DNA of 26,598 nt, taken from Geobacter sp. UBA1603 (GTDB lineage Bacteria; Desulfobacterota; Desulfuromonadia; Geobacterales; Pseudopelobacteraceae). The notes under the pieces are model-generated. The model ran no database searches. It was not told the DNA's origin and saw only the letters and a list, made by a program, of their open reading frames with translations. Position 1 is the stretch's first letter; every line of letters begins with the position of its first letter. A program made the position numbers and the translations under genes. This document shows, piece after piece, positions 7,577 through 15,734 of this stretch. The stretch is from NCBI GenBank assembly GCA_002322035.1, contig DCNF01000015.1, forward strand, positions 27,396 to 53,993, given 5' to 3'.

Positions 7577-8897
7577 GACCTTTCAGGCAGCAAGCATGGC
7601 CGAGGCGCTCCGGCTGGTTAAAGCCGAACTCGGTCCGGATGCCATGATCCTTTCGACCAAGAAGGAAAAAACCGGCGGTTTCCTCGGTTTTTTCAGCAAA
7701 CAGGTCTACCGGGTGACCGCTGCGATCGAGCCTGGTCGGCCTTCTGCCGCACAGCCACCGCCGGCGCCCTACCGGGATCGTCCCGAGCGTGAACGGACTG
7801 CCAAGGAAGAACTTGAAAGTTCGATGCTTGCCCCTCTGGCCCGGGAGTTGAAGGAATTGCGTGAGCGGGTGGAGGCGCTTTCCCGCCGGGAGGAGGAACA
7901 ACGCAAAGCAGAACCTCCTAGCGAGGAGCAAAAGCAGGAACAGGCCCTTCCGGCAGGGTTCAGCCTTAAAAATATCCCCCGTGAGGACCTAGAAGAGATC
8001 AAGAAGCTCCTGCTGACAACGTTGGCCAAAAGCCAGGAAGGGGCCGTGCGCTCGGTGCAGTGGCCATCGGCTTCGGATCAGAATGCAGCCGAGGGACAGA
8101 GCGGCGCAGAGCTGTTGCCGGAAGATTCCCCTCTGGCTCAGGAGTTGAGTAAAAGCGGCATCTCGACGGAGTTGATCCGGAAGATTCTCGATACGCTCAA
8201 CACCCTGCCGGTGGAAGGGGGGCAGCAGAGCGTCAAGGGGCGCCTGGGCGAGACCTTCGGGAAGCTGATCCGTTTTGCCGGTACGCTGAAAATGCGCAAG
8301 AATTCCCCCCGGATCATTGCCCTGGTCGGGCCGACCGGCGTGGGCAAGACCACCACGACGGCCAAACTGGCGGCTATGTACGCGCTTAACCGGGGCAACA
8401 AGGTGGCGCTGATCACCATGGATATCTTCCGGGTCGGCGCGGTTGAACAGCTCAAAACCTACTCACGGATCATGGGGATTCCGCTTGAGGTTGCTTCGAC
8501 CCCCAAAGAGCTTGAAAAAGCTGTGGAAAAGCATTCGGCCTGTGATCTGATTTTCATTGATACAGCTGGCCGAAGCCACAAGGACAAGGAAAAACTGGAC
8601 GAAATGAAGGGCTTTCTGGAGCATAAGATTCCGATTGAGGTTTATCTCTGCCTTTCGGCGACAACCAAGGACCGGGAACTAGAAGAAATTCTGAATCGAT
8701 TCAGAATCTTTCAGCCCCGGAAGGTTGTTTTCACCAAAATTGATGAATGTGAAAGTTTTGGCAATATGGTCAACCTGTTGATGAAGGACAATCTGCAGAT
8801 TGCCTATTTTACGACCGGCCAGCGGGTTCCGGAAGATATTGAGGTGGCCACCTCCGCCAAATTGGCAGAGATGATTTTACGGGAGGCATCCGAATGA
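7566..8897 (+). CDS. flhF: Flagellar biosynthesis SRP-family GTPase FlhF
   Basis: FlhF is an SRP/FtsY-type GTPase that places the flagellum, usually at the cell pole, and recruits early basal-body parts. The 443-residue protein has the family N-terminus (VKTFQAASMAEALRLVKAEL). A charged low-complexity B region (about 60-140) follows, then a helical N domain and a G domain. Visible GTPase motifs are the P-loop GPTGVGKTT from residue 255, DTAGR at 332-336 and TKID at 390-393. The start ATG overlaps the flhA stop by 11 bases behind a GGGGGTGG ribosome binding site, and the stop overlaps flhG as ATGA. Pairing with flhG is typical of bacteria with polar flagella. Confidence 0.97.
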   Translation: MLVKTFQAASMAEALRLVKAELGPDAMILSTKKEKTGGFLGFFSKQVYRVTAAIEPGRPSAAQPPPAPYRDRPERERTAKEELESSMLAPLARELKELRERVEALSRREEEQRKAEPPSEEQKQEQALPAGFSLKNIPREDLEEIKKLLLTTLAKSQEGAVRSVQWPSASDQNAAEGQSGAELLPEDSPLAQELSKSGISTELIRKILDTLNTLPVEGGQQSVKGRLGETFGKLIRFAGTLKMRKNSPRIIALVGPTGVGKTTTTAKLAAMYALNRGNKVALITMDIFRVGAVEQLKTYSRIMGIPLEVASTPKELEKAVEKHSACDLIFIDTAGRSHKDKEKLDEMKGFLEHKIPIEVYLCLSATTKDRELEEILNRFRIFQPRKVVFTKIDECESFGNMVNLLMKDNLQIAYFTTGQRVPEDIEVATSAKLAEMILREASE

Positions 8898-9820
8898 GTA
8901 CGGTAACAGGAACGGGCGATCAGGCCGACACTCTGCGCCAGATGGCGCGGGAGGCCCGCAAAGGGGGGCAGCCATCCAGCGGGGGTGGGGTGGCAGGGGC
9001 TGCGGGCGAAAAGGGAATCCGGGTCATATCGGTTACCAGCGGCAAGGGCGGGGTCGGCAAGAGCAACGTGGTCTCCAATCTGGCAATCAATCTCTCGGCC
9101 CAGGGTAAAAAGGTCCTGATCATTGACGCTGATCTGGGACTGGGGAATCTCGATGTCCTTCTCGGACTGTCGCCGGTCTACAACCTTAATCATGTGCTGA
9201 ACGGTGAAAAGAGCATTTCCGAAATCATGATCGAAGGGCCGGCCGGGGTCAAGATCATCCCGGCCGGGTCTGGAGTTCAGGAGTTCACCAGTCTCGGCCA
9301 GCATGAAAAGCTGAAGCTTCTTGATGAACTGGATATGCTCGAAGAGCAGTTCGATATCATGATTGTCGATACCGAGGCGGGCATTTCGGAAAACGTCACC
9401 TATTTTACCGTTGCCGCTCAGGAGATCATCGTGGTCGTATCGCCCGAGCCGACCTCGATTACGGATGTCTACGCCCTGATAAAGCTTCTGGCGACACGGT
9501 ATTCCGAGCACCACTTCAAGGTGCTGGTCAACATGGCTAAAGACAGTGAAGACGCCCTGGAGGTTTTCCGCAAGCTTGCCAATGTGGCCGGACGTTTCCT
9601 GGACATCTCCCTTGACTACCTGGGGTGTGTGGTCAAAGACGAAAAAGTGGTGGAAGCGGTTAAACGCCAGAAAGCGGTCAGTGAGCTTTTTCCGGAGTCG
9701 GAGGCCGCGACCTGTTTTGCCACTCTGGCCCGCAGGGTTATTGAAAATACCCGCCAGACAAGGCTTAAGGGCAATATCCAGTTTTTCTTCCGGCGTTTTC
9801 TCGATAATCCCGGCGGTTGA
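8894..9820 (+). CDS. flhG: MinD-like ATPase FlhG (FleN/YlxH), flagellar number control
   Basis: FlhG is a MinD/ParA-type ATPase that limits flagellar number and stimulates the FlhF GTPase. The 308-residue protein shows the deviant Walker A motif GKGGVGKSN from residue 50 and a conserved IDADLGLGNLDVLLG segment. The N-terminal activator motif DQAxxLR is present as DQADTLR at residues 9-15, the part known to act on FlhF. The segment after the Walker B strand reads DTEAGIS, whereas relatives usually have a small residue where this has Glu. ATGA overlap with flhF suggests coupled translation. fliA begins four bases after the stop. Confidence 0.96.
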   Translation: MSTVTGTGDQADTLRQMAREARKGGQPSSGGGVAGAAGEKGIRVISVTSGKGGVGKSNVVSNLAINLSAQGKKVLIIDADLGLGNLDVLLGLSPVYNLNHVLNGEKSISEIMIEGPAGVKIIPAGSGVQEFTSLGQHEKLKLLDELDMLEEQFDIMIVDTEAGISENVTYFTVAAQEIIVVVSPEPTSITDVYALIKLLATRYSEHHFKVLVNMAKDSEDALEVFRKLANVAGRFLDISLDYLGCVVKDEKVVEAVKRQKAVSELFPESEAATCFATLARRVIENTRQTRLKGNIQFFFRRFLDNPGG

Positions 9821-9823
9821 CCG

Positions 9824-10564
9824 GTGTCTGCTGCCTTTCAGAATCAGGGGGGCCGGCCCGAAGAGCGGCAGGCGCTGATACTCGAGCATATGCCGCTGGT
9901 GCGGTATCTGGTTGGCAGAATTGCCGCCCAGCTCCCGCCGCAGCTCGATCAGCAGGACCTGATGAGTGCCGCGGTGATTGGCCTGATAAATGCAGCAGAC
10001 CGGTTTGATCCAGAACGCGGGGTACTTTTTAAAACCTTTGCCGAACAGCATGTCCGGGGTACGATACTGGATGAACTGCGTTCTCTGGATGTACTGTCCC
10101 GCTCGATGCGTGACAAGTACAAACGGCTGGAGCGGGAGGTTGCTGCGCTGGAGCACCGGTTGGGCCGTCACCCCTCCGGGGAGGAGGTCGCCGATTCGCT
10201 CGGGATCGGGCTGGATGACTATTATGAGCTGCTTGACGACGTTCATGTGTTTACCTTCATCAGCATCGACGACAGTTGGGAGGATGATGACGGTAATCCG
10301 CTTTGTCTGGCGGACGTCCTCTGCGAGAGTGAGGCCAAGAGCCCCCAGCAGCAGGTGATGATGATGCAGCTGACAGAAGCGCTCGGAAAGGCGATCGATC
10401 AGCTCCCCGACAAAGAACGCCTGGCAGTGACCCTGTATTACAGTGAAGATCTCAATCTGAAGGAAATCGGTGAAGCGCTCGGACTGACCGAGTCGCGAAT
10501 CTCACAGCTGATCAGCCAGGCCATGGTCAGGCTGCGCAGTCGTCTGAAACTGCATAAGGGATAG
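9824..10564 (+). CDS. fliA: RNA polymerase sigma factor FliA (sigma-28)
   Basis: FliA directs RNA polymerase to late flagellar promoters. The 246-residue protein has region 2 (MPLVRYLVGRI ... DLMSAAVIGLINAADRFDP ... FKTFAEQHVRGTILDELRSL), region 3 (HPSGEEVADSLGI) and region 4 with a C-terminal helix-turn-helix (LKEIGEALGLTESRISQLIS). The start is GTG at 9824, just after the flhG stop. Its ribosome binding site is poor (GGCGG), so low or coupled translation is likely. No flgM anti-sigma gene is present in this window, although flgM often sits between flgJ and flgN in relatives. Confidence 0.96.
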   Translation: MSAAFQNQGGRPEERQALILEHMPLVRYLVGRIAAQLPPQLDQQDLMSAAVIGLINAADRFDPERGVLFKTFAEQHVRGTILDELRSLDVLSRSMRDKYKRLEREVAALEHRLGRHPSGEEVADSLGIGLDDYYELLDDVHVFTFISIDDSWEDDDGNPLCLADVLCESEAKSPQQQVMMMQLTEALGKAIDQLPDKERLAVTLYYSEDLNLKEIGEALGLTESRISQLISQAMVRLRSRLKLHKG

Positions 10565-10574
10565 GAGGACAGGC

Positions 10575-11309
10575 ATGAACAGCGGAATGTATTCAGCCCT
10601 TTCCGGAAACATCGCGGCCATGAAGCGGATGGATATCATCAGCAACAACCTTGCGAACGTCAATACGCCCGGATTCAAGAAGGACAGGATGCTGTTCGAA
10701 AGTATGCTGGCCGGAGCGGTCAGCCCCCCCCCGGTGCCCCAGTCGTCGACCGCTGATCCGATCCTGCAGAAGGACAGCGTCTTCATCGACCATGCCCCCG
10801 GCCCGGTCAGCCAAACCGGCAACACATTTGATCTTGCCATCGACGGCGACGGTTTTTTTACGGTATCGACTCCAGCCGGGCCGGCTTATACCCGACAGGG
10901 TAACTTCAGGCTTTCTGCCGACGGGACACTGGTGACGGTTGACGGCTATCCGGTTACCGGCCAGGGTGGTCCGCTGCGCCTGCAGGGGAGCAAAGTGGAA
11001 ATCAGCTCGAAAGGCGCGGTGACCGTAGACGGCACACCGGCCGGTACGATCGGGCTGGTTGATTTTCCACGGCCTTATCAGTTAGTCAAGGCCGGGCAGG
11101 CACTGTTTGTCCCGGCCGATCCCCAGACATCCCCCCAGGCGGCCAGGGGAGAAATCCGGCAAGGTCATCTGGAAGCGTCAAACGTGGAAAGCATCTCTGA
11201 AATGGTTCAAATGATTGAGACGAACCGCTATTTCGACACCTGCCAGCGGGTCATCCGCGGGTTTGATGATATGGCCGCCAAGGCGGTGAATGACCTGGGC
11301 CGGCTGTAA
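10575..11309 (+). CDS. flgF: Flagellar basal-body rod protein FlgF
   Basis: FlgF is one of the rod proteins linking the MS ring to the hook. The 244-residue product has the rod/hook N-terminal signature ([16 protein letters not shown]) and the C-terminal helical signature (SNVESISEMVQMIETNRYFD) that form the D0 coiled coil. It is shorter than FlgG and sits immediately before it, as is usual. An AGGAGG ribosome binding site (10563-10568) six bases before the ATG confirms the start. The sequence follows the fliA stop by ten bases. Confidence 0.94.
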   Translation: MNSGMYSALSGNIAAMKRMDIISNNLANVNTPGFKKDRMLFESMLAGAVSPPPVPQSSTADPILQKDSVFIDHAPGPVSQTGNTFDLAIDGDGFFTVSTPAGPAYTRQGNFRLSADGTLVTVDGYPVTGQGGPLRLQGSKVEISSKGAVTVDGTPAGTIGLVDFPRPYQLVKAGQALFVPADPQTSPQAARGEIRQGHLEASNVESISEMVQMIETNRYFDTCQRVIRGFDDMAAKAVNDLGRL

Positions 11310-11340
11310 CCGGCATAGTAAACCAGCAAGGAGCTGAACG

Positions 11341-12129
11341 ATGATACGAGCACTCTGGACAGCGGCATCGGGCATGCAGGCCCAGCAGAAAAACATTGAT
11401 GTGGTGGCAAATAACCTGGCCAACGTCAATACCACCGGTTTCAAGCGCAGCCGGGCTGATTTTCAGGATTTGATGTATCAGAATCTCAAATCAACCGGAT
11501 CACCTGCCACAAGTACCACCCAGGTCCCGACCGGAATTCAGATCGGTCTTGGTTCGCGGCTGGCTGCGGTGAGCAAGATGTTCACATCGGGTGATTTTAC
11601 CCAGACCGGAAACGAATTGGATATCGCTATCGAAGGTGACGGCTTCTTTCCGATAACCCTGCCGGACGGTACCACCGGGTATACCCGGGCAGGGGCATTC
11701 AAGCGCGACAGCACCGGGCAGGTCGTGACATCGGACGGCAATCCCCTGTCACCGTCAATTACTATTCCCAGTAATGCCACAAAGATCAATATCGGTAATG
11801 ACGGGACCGTTTCGGTGCAGCAGGCGGGGCAGAATGCCGCAACCACGGTGGGAAGCATCCAGCTGGCCTCGTTTGCTAATCCGTCAGGTCTTTCCAGCCA
11901 GGGAAAGAACATCTACCTCCCGACCGATGCGTCTGGAACGGCAACGACCGGCACTCCGGGGCAGTCCGGCCTGGGAAGTATTGCCCAGGGGCTGCTTGAA
12001 ATGAGCAACGTCAACGTGGCCGAAGAGATGGTCAATATGATCGTTGGTCAACGGGCGTACGAAATCAACTCAAAAGCGGTCCAGGCTTCGGATGAAATGC
12101 TGCAGACCGCCAACAACCTGAGACGGTAG
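11341..12129 (+). CDS. flgG: Flagellar distal rod protein FlgG
   Basis: FlgG builds the distal rod that passes through the P and L rings. The 262-residue length is typical. The N-terminus ([20 protein letters not shown], then [14 protein letters not shown]) and the C-terminal [20 protein letters not shown] segment are diagnostic and match FlgG better than FlgE or FlgF. AAGGAG lies nine bases before the ATG. The gap to flgA is 11 bases. Confidence 0.96.
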   Translation: MIRALWTAASGMQAQQKNIDVVANNLANVNTTGFKRSRADFQDLMYQNLKSTGSPATSTTQVPTGIQIGLGSRLAAVSKMFTSGDFTQTGNELDIAIEGDGFFPITLPDGTTGYTRAGAFKRDSTGQVVTSDGNPLSPSITIPSNATKINIGNDGTVSVQQAGQNAATTVGSIQLASFANPSGLSSQGKNIYLPTDASGTATTGTPGQSGLGSIAQGLLEMSNVNVAEEMVNMIVGQRAYEINSKAVQASDEMLQTANNLRR

Positions 12130-12140
12130 GCATAAACGCA

Positions 12141-12845
12141 GTGAACAGATTTTTCTCTACCATTATGCTGGTCTGCCTGACCGCTCCGCAGCTTTTTGCG
12201 TCACAGCTGATTTCCCACGACGGAGAACTGCGCGGTGTCGTTGAATCATGGCTGACGAAAAAGACAGCAGCCAGCGGCTGGGAGCCGCGAATCAGGCGTT
12301 TCCAGGCCACCCCGGTTGGTGTGCTGCCCGAGGGGCCATTGGAGTATGAAGTTATGGCCCCTGACCAATGGGATGGGATCGGTTCTGCCAGTGTGGCGGT
12401 CGTTATCCGCAAAGACGGTCGGGTCATACGGAATGTGCCGCTTCGTCTTGAGGTTGAAGCACTGGCCGATGTGGTTGTGGCAACCCGTCAGATTGATCAT
12501 GGCAGTGTCATCTCTCTCTCGGACCTGTCGGTCCAGAAACGGGACCTGGGAAGTGCGGCGGGCCGACCGGTCAGAACGCCTGCCGATGCAGCCGGCCGCA
12601 GGGCGCGCACGACATTCAAGCCGGGCCAGGCGCTGCGCAGCGATCAACTGGAAAAAATACCATTAATCAAATCGGGACAGGCCGTGACGATTGTTGCTGA
12701 AAATGAAGCGATCCGGGTCACTGTTTCCGGGCGAGCGCGCGGTGCCGGAGCCGAGGGCGATACGATCATGGTGCAGAACCTGAACTCACAGAAGGAAATG
12801 CCGGCCAGGGTTATCAATGCCACGACCGTGCAGGTGACGTTCTGA
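12141..12845 (+). CDS. flgA: P-ring assembly chaperone FlgA
   Basis: FlgA is a periplasmic chaperone that helps FlgI polymerise into the P ring around the rod. The 234-residue product starts at GTG 12141 and has a signal peptide of about 20 residues ending LFA. An N-terminal variable domain is followed by an SAF domain (about 105-170, with VVATRQIDHGSVISLSDL) and a C-terminal beta domain (GQAVTIVAENEAIRVTVSGR ... ARVINATTVQV). Position between flgG and flgH/flgI fits the role. The ribosome binding site is weak, suggesting coupling to flgG. Confidence 0.93.
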   Translation: MNRFFSTIMLVCLTAPQLFASQLISHDGELRGVVESWLTKKTAASGWEPRIRRFQATPVGVLPEGPLEYEVMAPDQWDGIGSASVAVVIRKDGRVIRNVPLRLEVEALADVVVATRQIDHGSVISLSDLSVQKRDLGSAAGRPVRTPADAAGRRARTTFKPGQALRSDQLEKIPLIKSGQAVTIVAENEAIRVTVSGRARGAGAEGDTIMVQNLNSQKEMPARVINATTVQVTF

Positions 12846-12890
12846 TATGATGTCTGATACCGATTCCATATCCAGGCGCTATAAGTCTTC

Positions 12891-12910
12891 AGGTGCCTTA
12901 CCGTGCACCT
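12891..12910 (+). other. Inverted repeat in the flgA-flgH spacer
   Basis: AGGTGC (12891-12896) and GCACCT (12905-12910) form a perfect six-base stem with an eight-base loop. It lies in the 148-base untranslated stretch between flgA and the flgH start. There is no T tract after it, so it is not a classical terminator; it could be a processing or stabilising hairpin, or chance. A -10-like TATAAG at 12880-12885 lies just upstream but has no matching -35. Confidence 0.3.
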
Positions 12911-12993
12911 TGACGCATCTCGCGGTCATATCCTGCGCCGCATCGGGATTATCCTTGAACTGGAATCGGCATACAACCGCCAAGGAAGCGAAC

Positions 12994-13677
12994 ATGTACC
13001 GGCTCTTTTCTCTCGTAATTCTTGTATGTGCCCTGCTGCTGCCCGGCTGCTCAAACCAGCAGAACAGCATAAAAACTGCCCGGATCGAAGAGCAGACCCT
13101 GCGCCCCCAGCCTGACTATTCGGGTGGTTCGCTCTGGCAGGCATCATCAGCCGGCATGAGCGAGGATCTCAAAGCCCGGCGCCGTGGTGACGTGGTCACC
13201 ATTGTGATATCCGAAACGGCCAGTGCCTCCAAGGAGGCTAAAACCGGTACATCGCGCGGTACTGCGATTAACGCCGGTATGCCCAATTTCATGGGACTGG
13301 AAAAGGTTGGTGTATTCAAAAACAATATCGGAGATTTGAGCAAGCTGATCAACGCATCGGTTGACTCCAAATATTCAGGATCAGGATCGACCTCGCGCCA
13401 GGAAAACCTCAAAGCGACCATCACCGCCCGGGTGATGGAGGTAATGCCGAACGGCAATCTGCTGATCGAGGGTCGGCGTAATGTCAAAGTCAATAATGAG
13501 GACCAGGAAATCATTTTGGAAGGCACGGTCCGGCCCCGCGACATAACGGCTGACAATGTTGTCAATTCGATTTATGTGGCCGATGCCCGGATAAGCTATT
13601 CAGGCCGGGGAATTATCTCCGACCGGCAGAGTCCGGGGTGGCTGATGAATATTGTCGATAAAATCTGGCCGTTCTAG
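12994..13677 (+). CDS. flgH: Flagellar L-ring lipoprotein FlgH
   Basis: FlgH is the outer-membrane lipoprotein of the L ring, the bushing for the rod. I chose the ATG at 12994 (227 residues) because it starts a textbook lipoprotein signal (YRLFSLVILVCALLLPGC, lipobox Cys 19) and has AAGGAAG just upstream. The frame is open for 49 more codons back to 12847, but that stretch is charged, unlike FlgH, and would bury the signal peptide. Family segments include RRGDVVTIVISETASASKEA, then MEVMPNGNLLIEGRR, then a C-terminal VADARISYSGRG. Mature length is normal. Confidence 0.95.
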   Translation: MYRLFSLVILVCALLLPGCSNQQNSIKTARIEEQTLRPQPDYSGGSLWQASSAGMSEDLKARRRGDVVTIVISETASASKEAKTGTSRGTAINAGMPNFMGLEKVGVFKNNIGDLSKLINASVDSKYSGSGSTSRQENLKATITARVMEVMPNGNLLIEGRRNVKVNNEDQEIILEGTVRPRDITADNVVNSIYVADARISYSGRGIISDRQSPGWLMNIVDKIWPF

Positions 13678-13713
13678 GTGCGGAATGAAAAGCATCGTTC
13701 CTGAGGAAGTGCT

Positions 13714-14811
13714 ATGAAGCGAACATGTATTCTGTTGATGTTTCTGCTCGTTGTGCTGGTTTCATCGGCCCATGCCGTGAGAATCAAGGATATCGCCTCG
13801 TTTGACGGGGTCAGGTCCAACCAGTTGGTGGGGTATGGCCTGGTGGTCGGCCTGAACGGAAGTGGCGACAGCGACCAGGCGCGGATCCAGACTCAATCGG
13901 TGGTCAACATGCTGGAGCGGATGGGGATCACGACTTCGATCAACGACATCAAGCTCAAGAATGTTGCGGCGGTGATGGTTACCGCGACGCTCCCCCCTTT
14001 TTCCAAACAGGGGAACCGTATCGACGTTCTCGTGTCGTCACTGGGCGATGCCAAGAGCATTGCCGGCGGGACTCTGATCATGACTCCGCTCCGTGGTGCT
14101 GACAGTCAGGTTTATGCAGTTGCTCAAGGGGCGGTGCTGACCAATTCTTTTGCCTTTGGCGGCCAGGCGGCCGGCGCCCAGAAGAACCATCCTACTGCCG
14201 GGACAGTGCCGGGTGGAGCGCTGGTGGAGCGTGAACTTCCGAATGTGCTGGCCGGTCGCACCACCCTGCGGCTCAATCTTGGTCAGGCCGATTTTACCAC
14301 GGCGTCACGGATCGCTACTGCGGCTAATGAGCGTTTCAAGTCAGCAGTTGCGACAACTCCTGACCCGGGTTCGGTCATGTTTCAGATCCCGGAGTCCTAT
14401 GCAAACCGTGTAGTTGACTTTGTTGCGGTACTGGAAGCCATTGAAATCAAACCGGATATTCATGCCCGGGTGGTGGTTAACGAGCGGACCGGTACGATCG
14501 TCATGGGAGACAATGTAAGGATTTCGACGGTGGCTGTCTCCCATGGCAGCCTTTCTCTGGTGATCAAGGAAACACCGCAGGTATCTCAACCGGCACCGCT
14601 CAGCAAGACGGGTGAGACCAAGGTGGTTCCCCGTACCGACCTGAAGGTGGAAGAGGAATCCCGCAGGCTCCTGGTATTGCAGGAGGGGGCCAGTATTGGG
14701 GATGTGGTGCGGGCTCTCAATATTCTCGGTGTGACCCCCCGCGATCTGATCGGCATTCTTCAGGCGGTCAAGTCGGCTGGCGCGCTTCAGGCCGAGCTGG
14801 CAATTATTTGA
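13714..14811 (+). CDS. flgI: Flagellar P-ring protein FlgI
   Basis: FlgI forms the periplasmic P ring at the peptidoglycan layer. The 365-residue product has a signal peptide of 21 residues ending AHA, followed by the near-invariant VRIKDIASFDGVRSNQLVGY and GLVVGLNGSGD. Further family blocks are NVAAVMVTATLPPF, GNRIDVLVSSLGDAKS and ARVVVNERTGTIVMGDNVRI, and the C-terminus carries LNILGVTPRDLIGILQAVKS. Length is normal. GAGGAAG precedes the ATG. The next gene, flgJ, starts 43 bases later. Confidence 0.97.
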   Translation: MKRTCILLMFLLVVLVSSAHAVRIKDIASFDGVRSNQLVGYGLVVGLNGSGDSDQARIQTQSVVNMLERMGITTSINDIKLKNVAAVMVTATLPPFSKQGNRIDVLVSSLGDAKSIAGGTLIMTPLRGADSQVYAVAQGAVLTNSFAFGGQAAGAQKNHPTAGTVPGGALVERELPNVLAGRTTLRLNLGQADFTTASRIATAANERFKSAVATTPDPGSVMFQIPESYANRVVDFVAVLEAIEIKPDIHARVVVNERTGTIVMGDNVRISTVAVSHGSLSLVIKETPQVSQPAPLSKTGETKVVPRTDLKVEEESRRLLVLQEGASIGDVVRALNILGVTPRDLIGILQAVKSAGALQAELAII

Positions 14812-14821
14812 GCCGGGGAGT

Positions 14822-14848
14822 TCAAGAATTACCCTGGAAAGGCGATAA
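14822..14848 (+). promoter_or_regulatory. Candidate sigma-28 (FliA) promoter ahead of flgJ-flgN-flgK-flgL
   Basis: TCAA (14822-14825), exactly 15 bases, then GGCGATAA (14841-14848) match the FliA consensus TAAA-N15-GCCGATAA at 3 of 4 and 7 of 8 positions. It lies in the 43-base flgI-flgJ gap, a sensible place for late expression of flgN, flgK and flgL. Against it, the start point would fall almost on the flgJ ATG, so flgJ itself would have almost no leader. Chance cannot be excluded. Confidence 0.35.
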
Positions 14849-14854
14849 GAAACC

Positions 14855-15229
14855 ATGACAGTTACGGCAGGGATACCACCGTTTGTCCCCGGTCCGAACG
14901 ATACGGCGGCCGACCGGGCTCGTCAGTTGCACCGGCAGGCGGAAGGCGAGGGGGTCAGCCGCAAGCAGCGTGAACAGGCACGCACAATTTCCCGGGATTT
15001 TGAAGCGTTGTTTGTCGGCATGATGATGAAGTCGATGCGCGGAACGGTCGGAACCGACACGCTTACCGGTGGCGGCCATGGCGAGGAGGTCTACCGCTCA
15101 ATGCTTGATCAGGAATATGCTGCGGCATCGGTCAAACGGGGAGGCCTTGGGCTGGCCCGGCAGATTGAGAAAGAGATCATTCGCCAGGAAAGCCGGCGCG
15201 CATCGAGGCTGGTTGACAGTAAGGAGTAA
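14855..15229 (+). CDS. flgJ: Rod-binding protein FlgJ, short form without muramidase domain
   Basis: FlgJ caps the growing rod. The 124-residue product holds only the rod-binding domain (about 35-115): SRDFEALFVGMMMKSMRGTV, then GEEVYRSMLDQEYA, then GLGLARQIEKEI. The C-terminal glucosaminidase found in enterobacterial FlgJ (about 310 residues total) is missing, as in many delta- and alpha-proteobacteria, so cell-wall opening must come from another enzyme. The start at 14855 has only a poor, distant purine stretch. Three bases separate its stop from flgN. Confidence 0.9.
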   Translation: MTVTAGIPPFVPGPNDTAADRARQLHRQAEGEGVSRKQREQARTISRDFEALFVGMMMKSMRGTVGTDTLTGGGHGEEVYRSMLDQEYAAASVKRGGLGLARQIEKEIIRQESRRASRLVDSKE

Positions 15230-15232
15230 GGT

Positions 15233-15733
15233 ATGCCTCTTATCAGGAAGGTTTACGACGGGCTTCTGGAGCTGGAGCGTGAGCTGGCGGGCTTGAAGCG
15301 GCTTGTGCTGCAGGAGCGGGAGGACATGGTCTCGCTGGATCTGAACGGCATGGGGATTCGCCGGGTGACGCTTGATGAAGCGTTTGCCAGGCTGGGCCTG
15401 CTCAACGCCCGGATTGCAGCTGAAATTGAAGATGCCTGTCGCACCAGTGGAGTGACCGGTACGTCTACCCTTACCGCCCTGCTGGCCGTGATCCCCAAGC
15501 CTGACCGTGAGCAGTTCGTTCGCATACAGGCCGAACTGCAGCGTCTGGGGGCGTCGGTTGAGAATGAACTGGCCGTGAATCGGGCACTGCTCAAGGATTC
15601 TCTTAATTTCACCGACCAGTCGCTTTCCATGTTCACCGCTGCCTTGAAAACGACCGGGACATCAACCTACGGCAGTCAGGGCCGTTTCGTTGATTCGGTG
15701 GAACAGCCGCGGATCATCTGCAAGGAGATTTGA
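15233..15733 (+). CDS. flgN: Putative FlgN-type export chaperone for FlgK and FlgL
   Basis: The 166-residue product is soluble, almost wholly helical, and of the size and position of FlgN, the cytoplasmic chaperone that keeps FlgK and FlgL export-competent. Helices at about 5-35 (YDGLLELERELAGLKRLVLQ) and 95-135 (FVRIQAELQRLGASVENELA) and the NRALLKDSLNFTDQSLSMFT segment fit the FlgN family pattern. The ATG follows AAGGAG with good spacing, and the gene abuts flgK (ATG one base after the stop). FlgN proteins diverge quickly, so this rests on fold type plus location. Confidence 0.82.
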   Translation: MPLIRKVYDGLLELERELAGLKRLVLQEREDMVSLDLNGMGIRRVTLDEAFARLGLLNARIAAEIEDACRTSGVTGTSTLTALLAVIPKPDREQFVRIQAELQRLGASVENELAVNRALLKDSLNFTDQSLSMFTAALKTTGTSTYGSQGRFVDSVEQPRIICKEI

Positions 15734-15734
15734 T

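Noticed and set aside
8804..10246. A 480-codon open frame on the - strand opposite flhG and fliA
   Set aside because: It lies entirely opposite two confidently identified genes, has a low-complexity His/Arg/Gln-rich translation without family motifs, and is the expected mirror of G+C-biased third positions.
12847..12993. Extension of flgH upstream to 12847
   Set aside because: It would place 49 charged residues before a clear lipoprotein signal peptide and ignore the AAGGAAG ribosome binding site before 12994.
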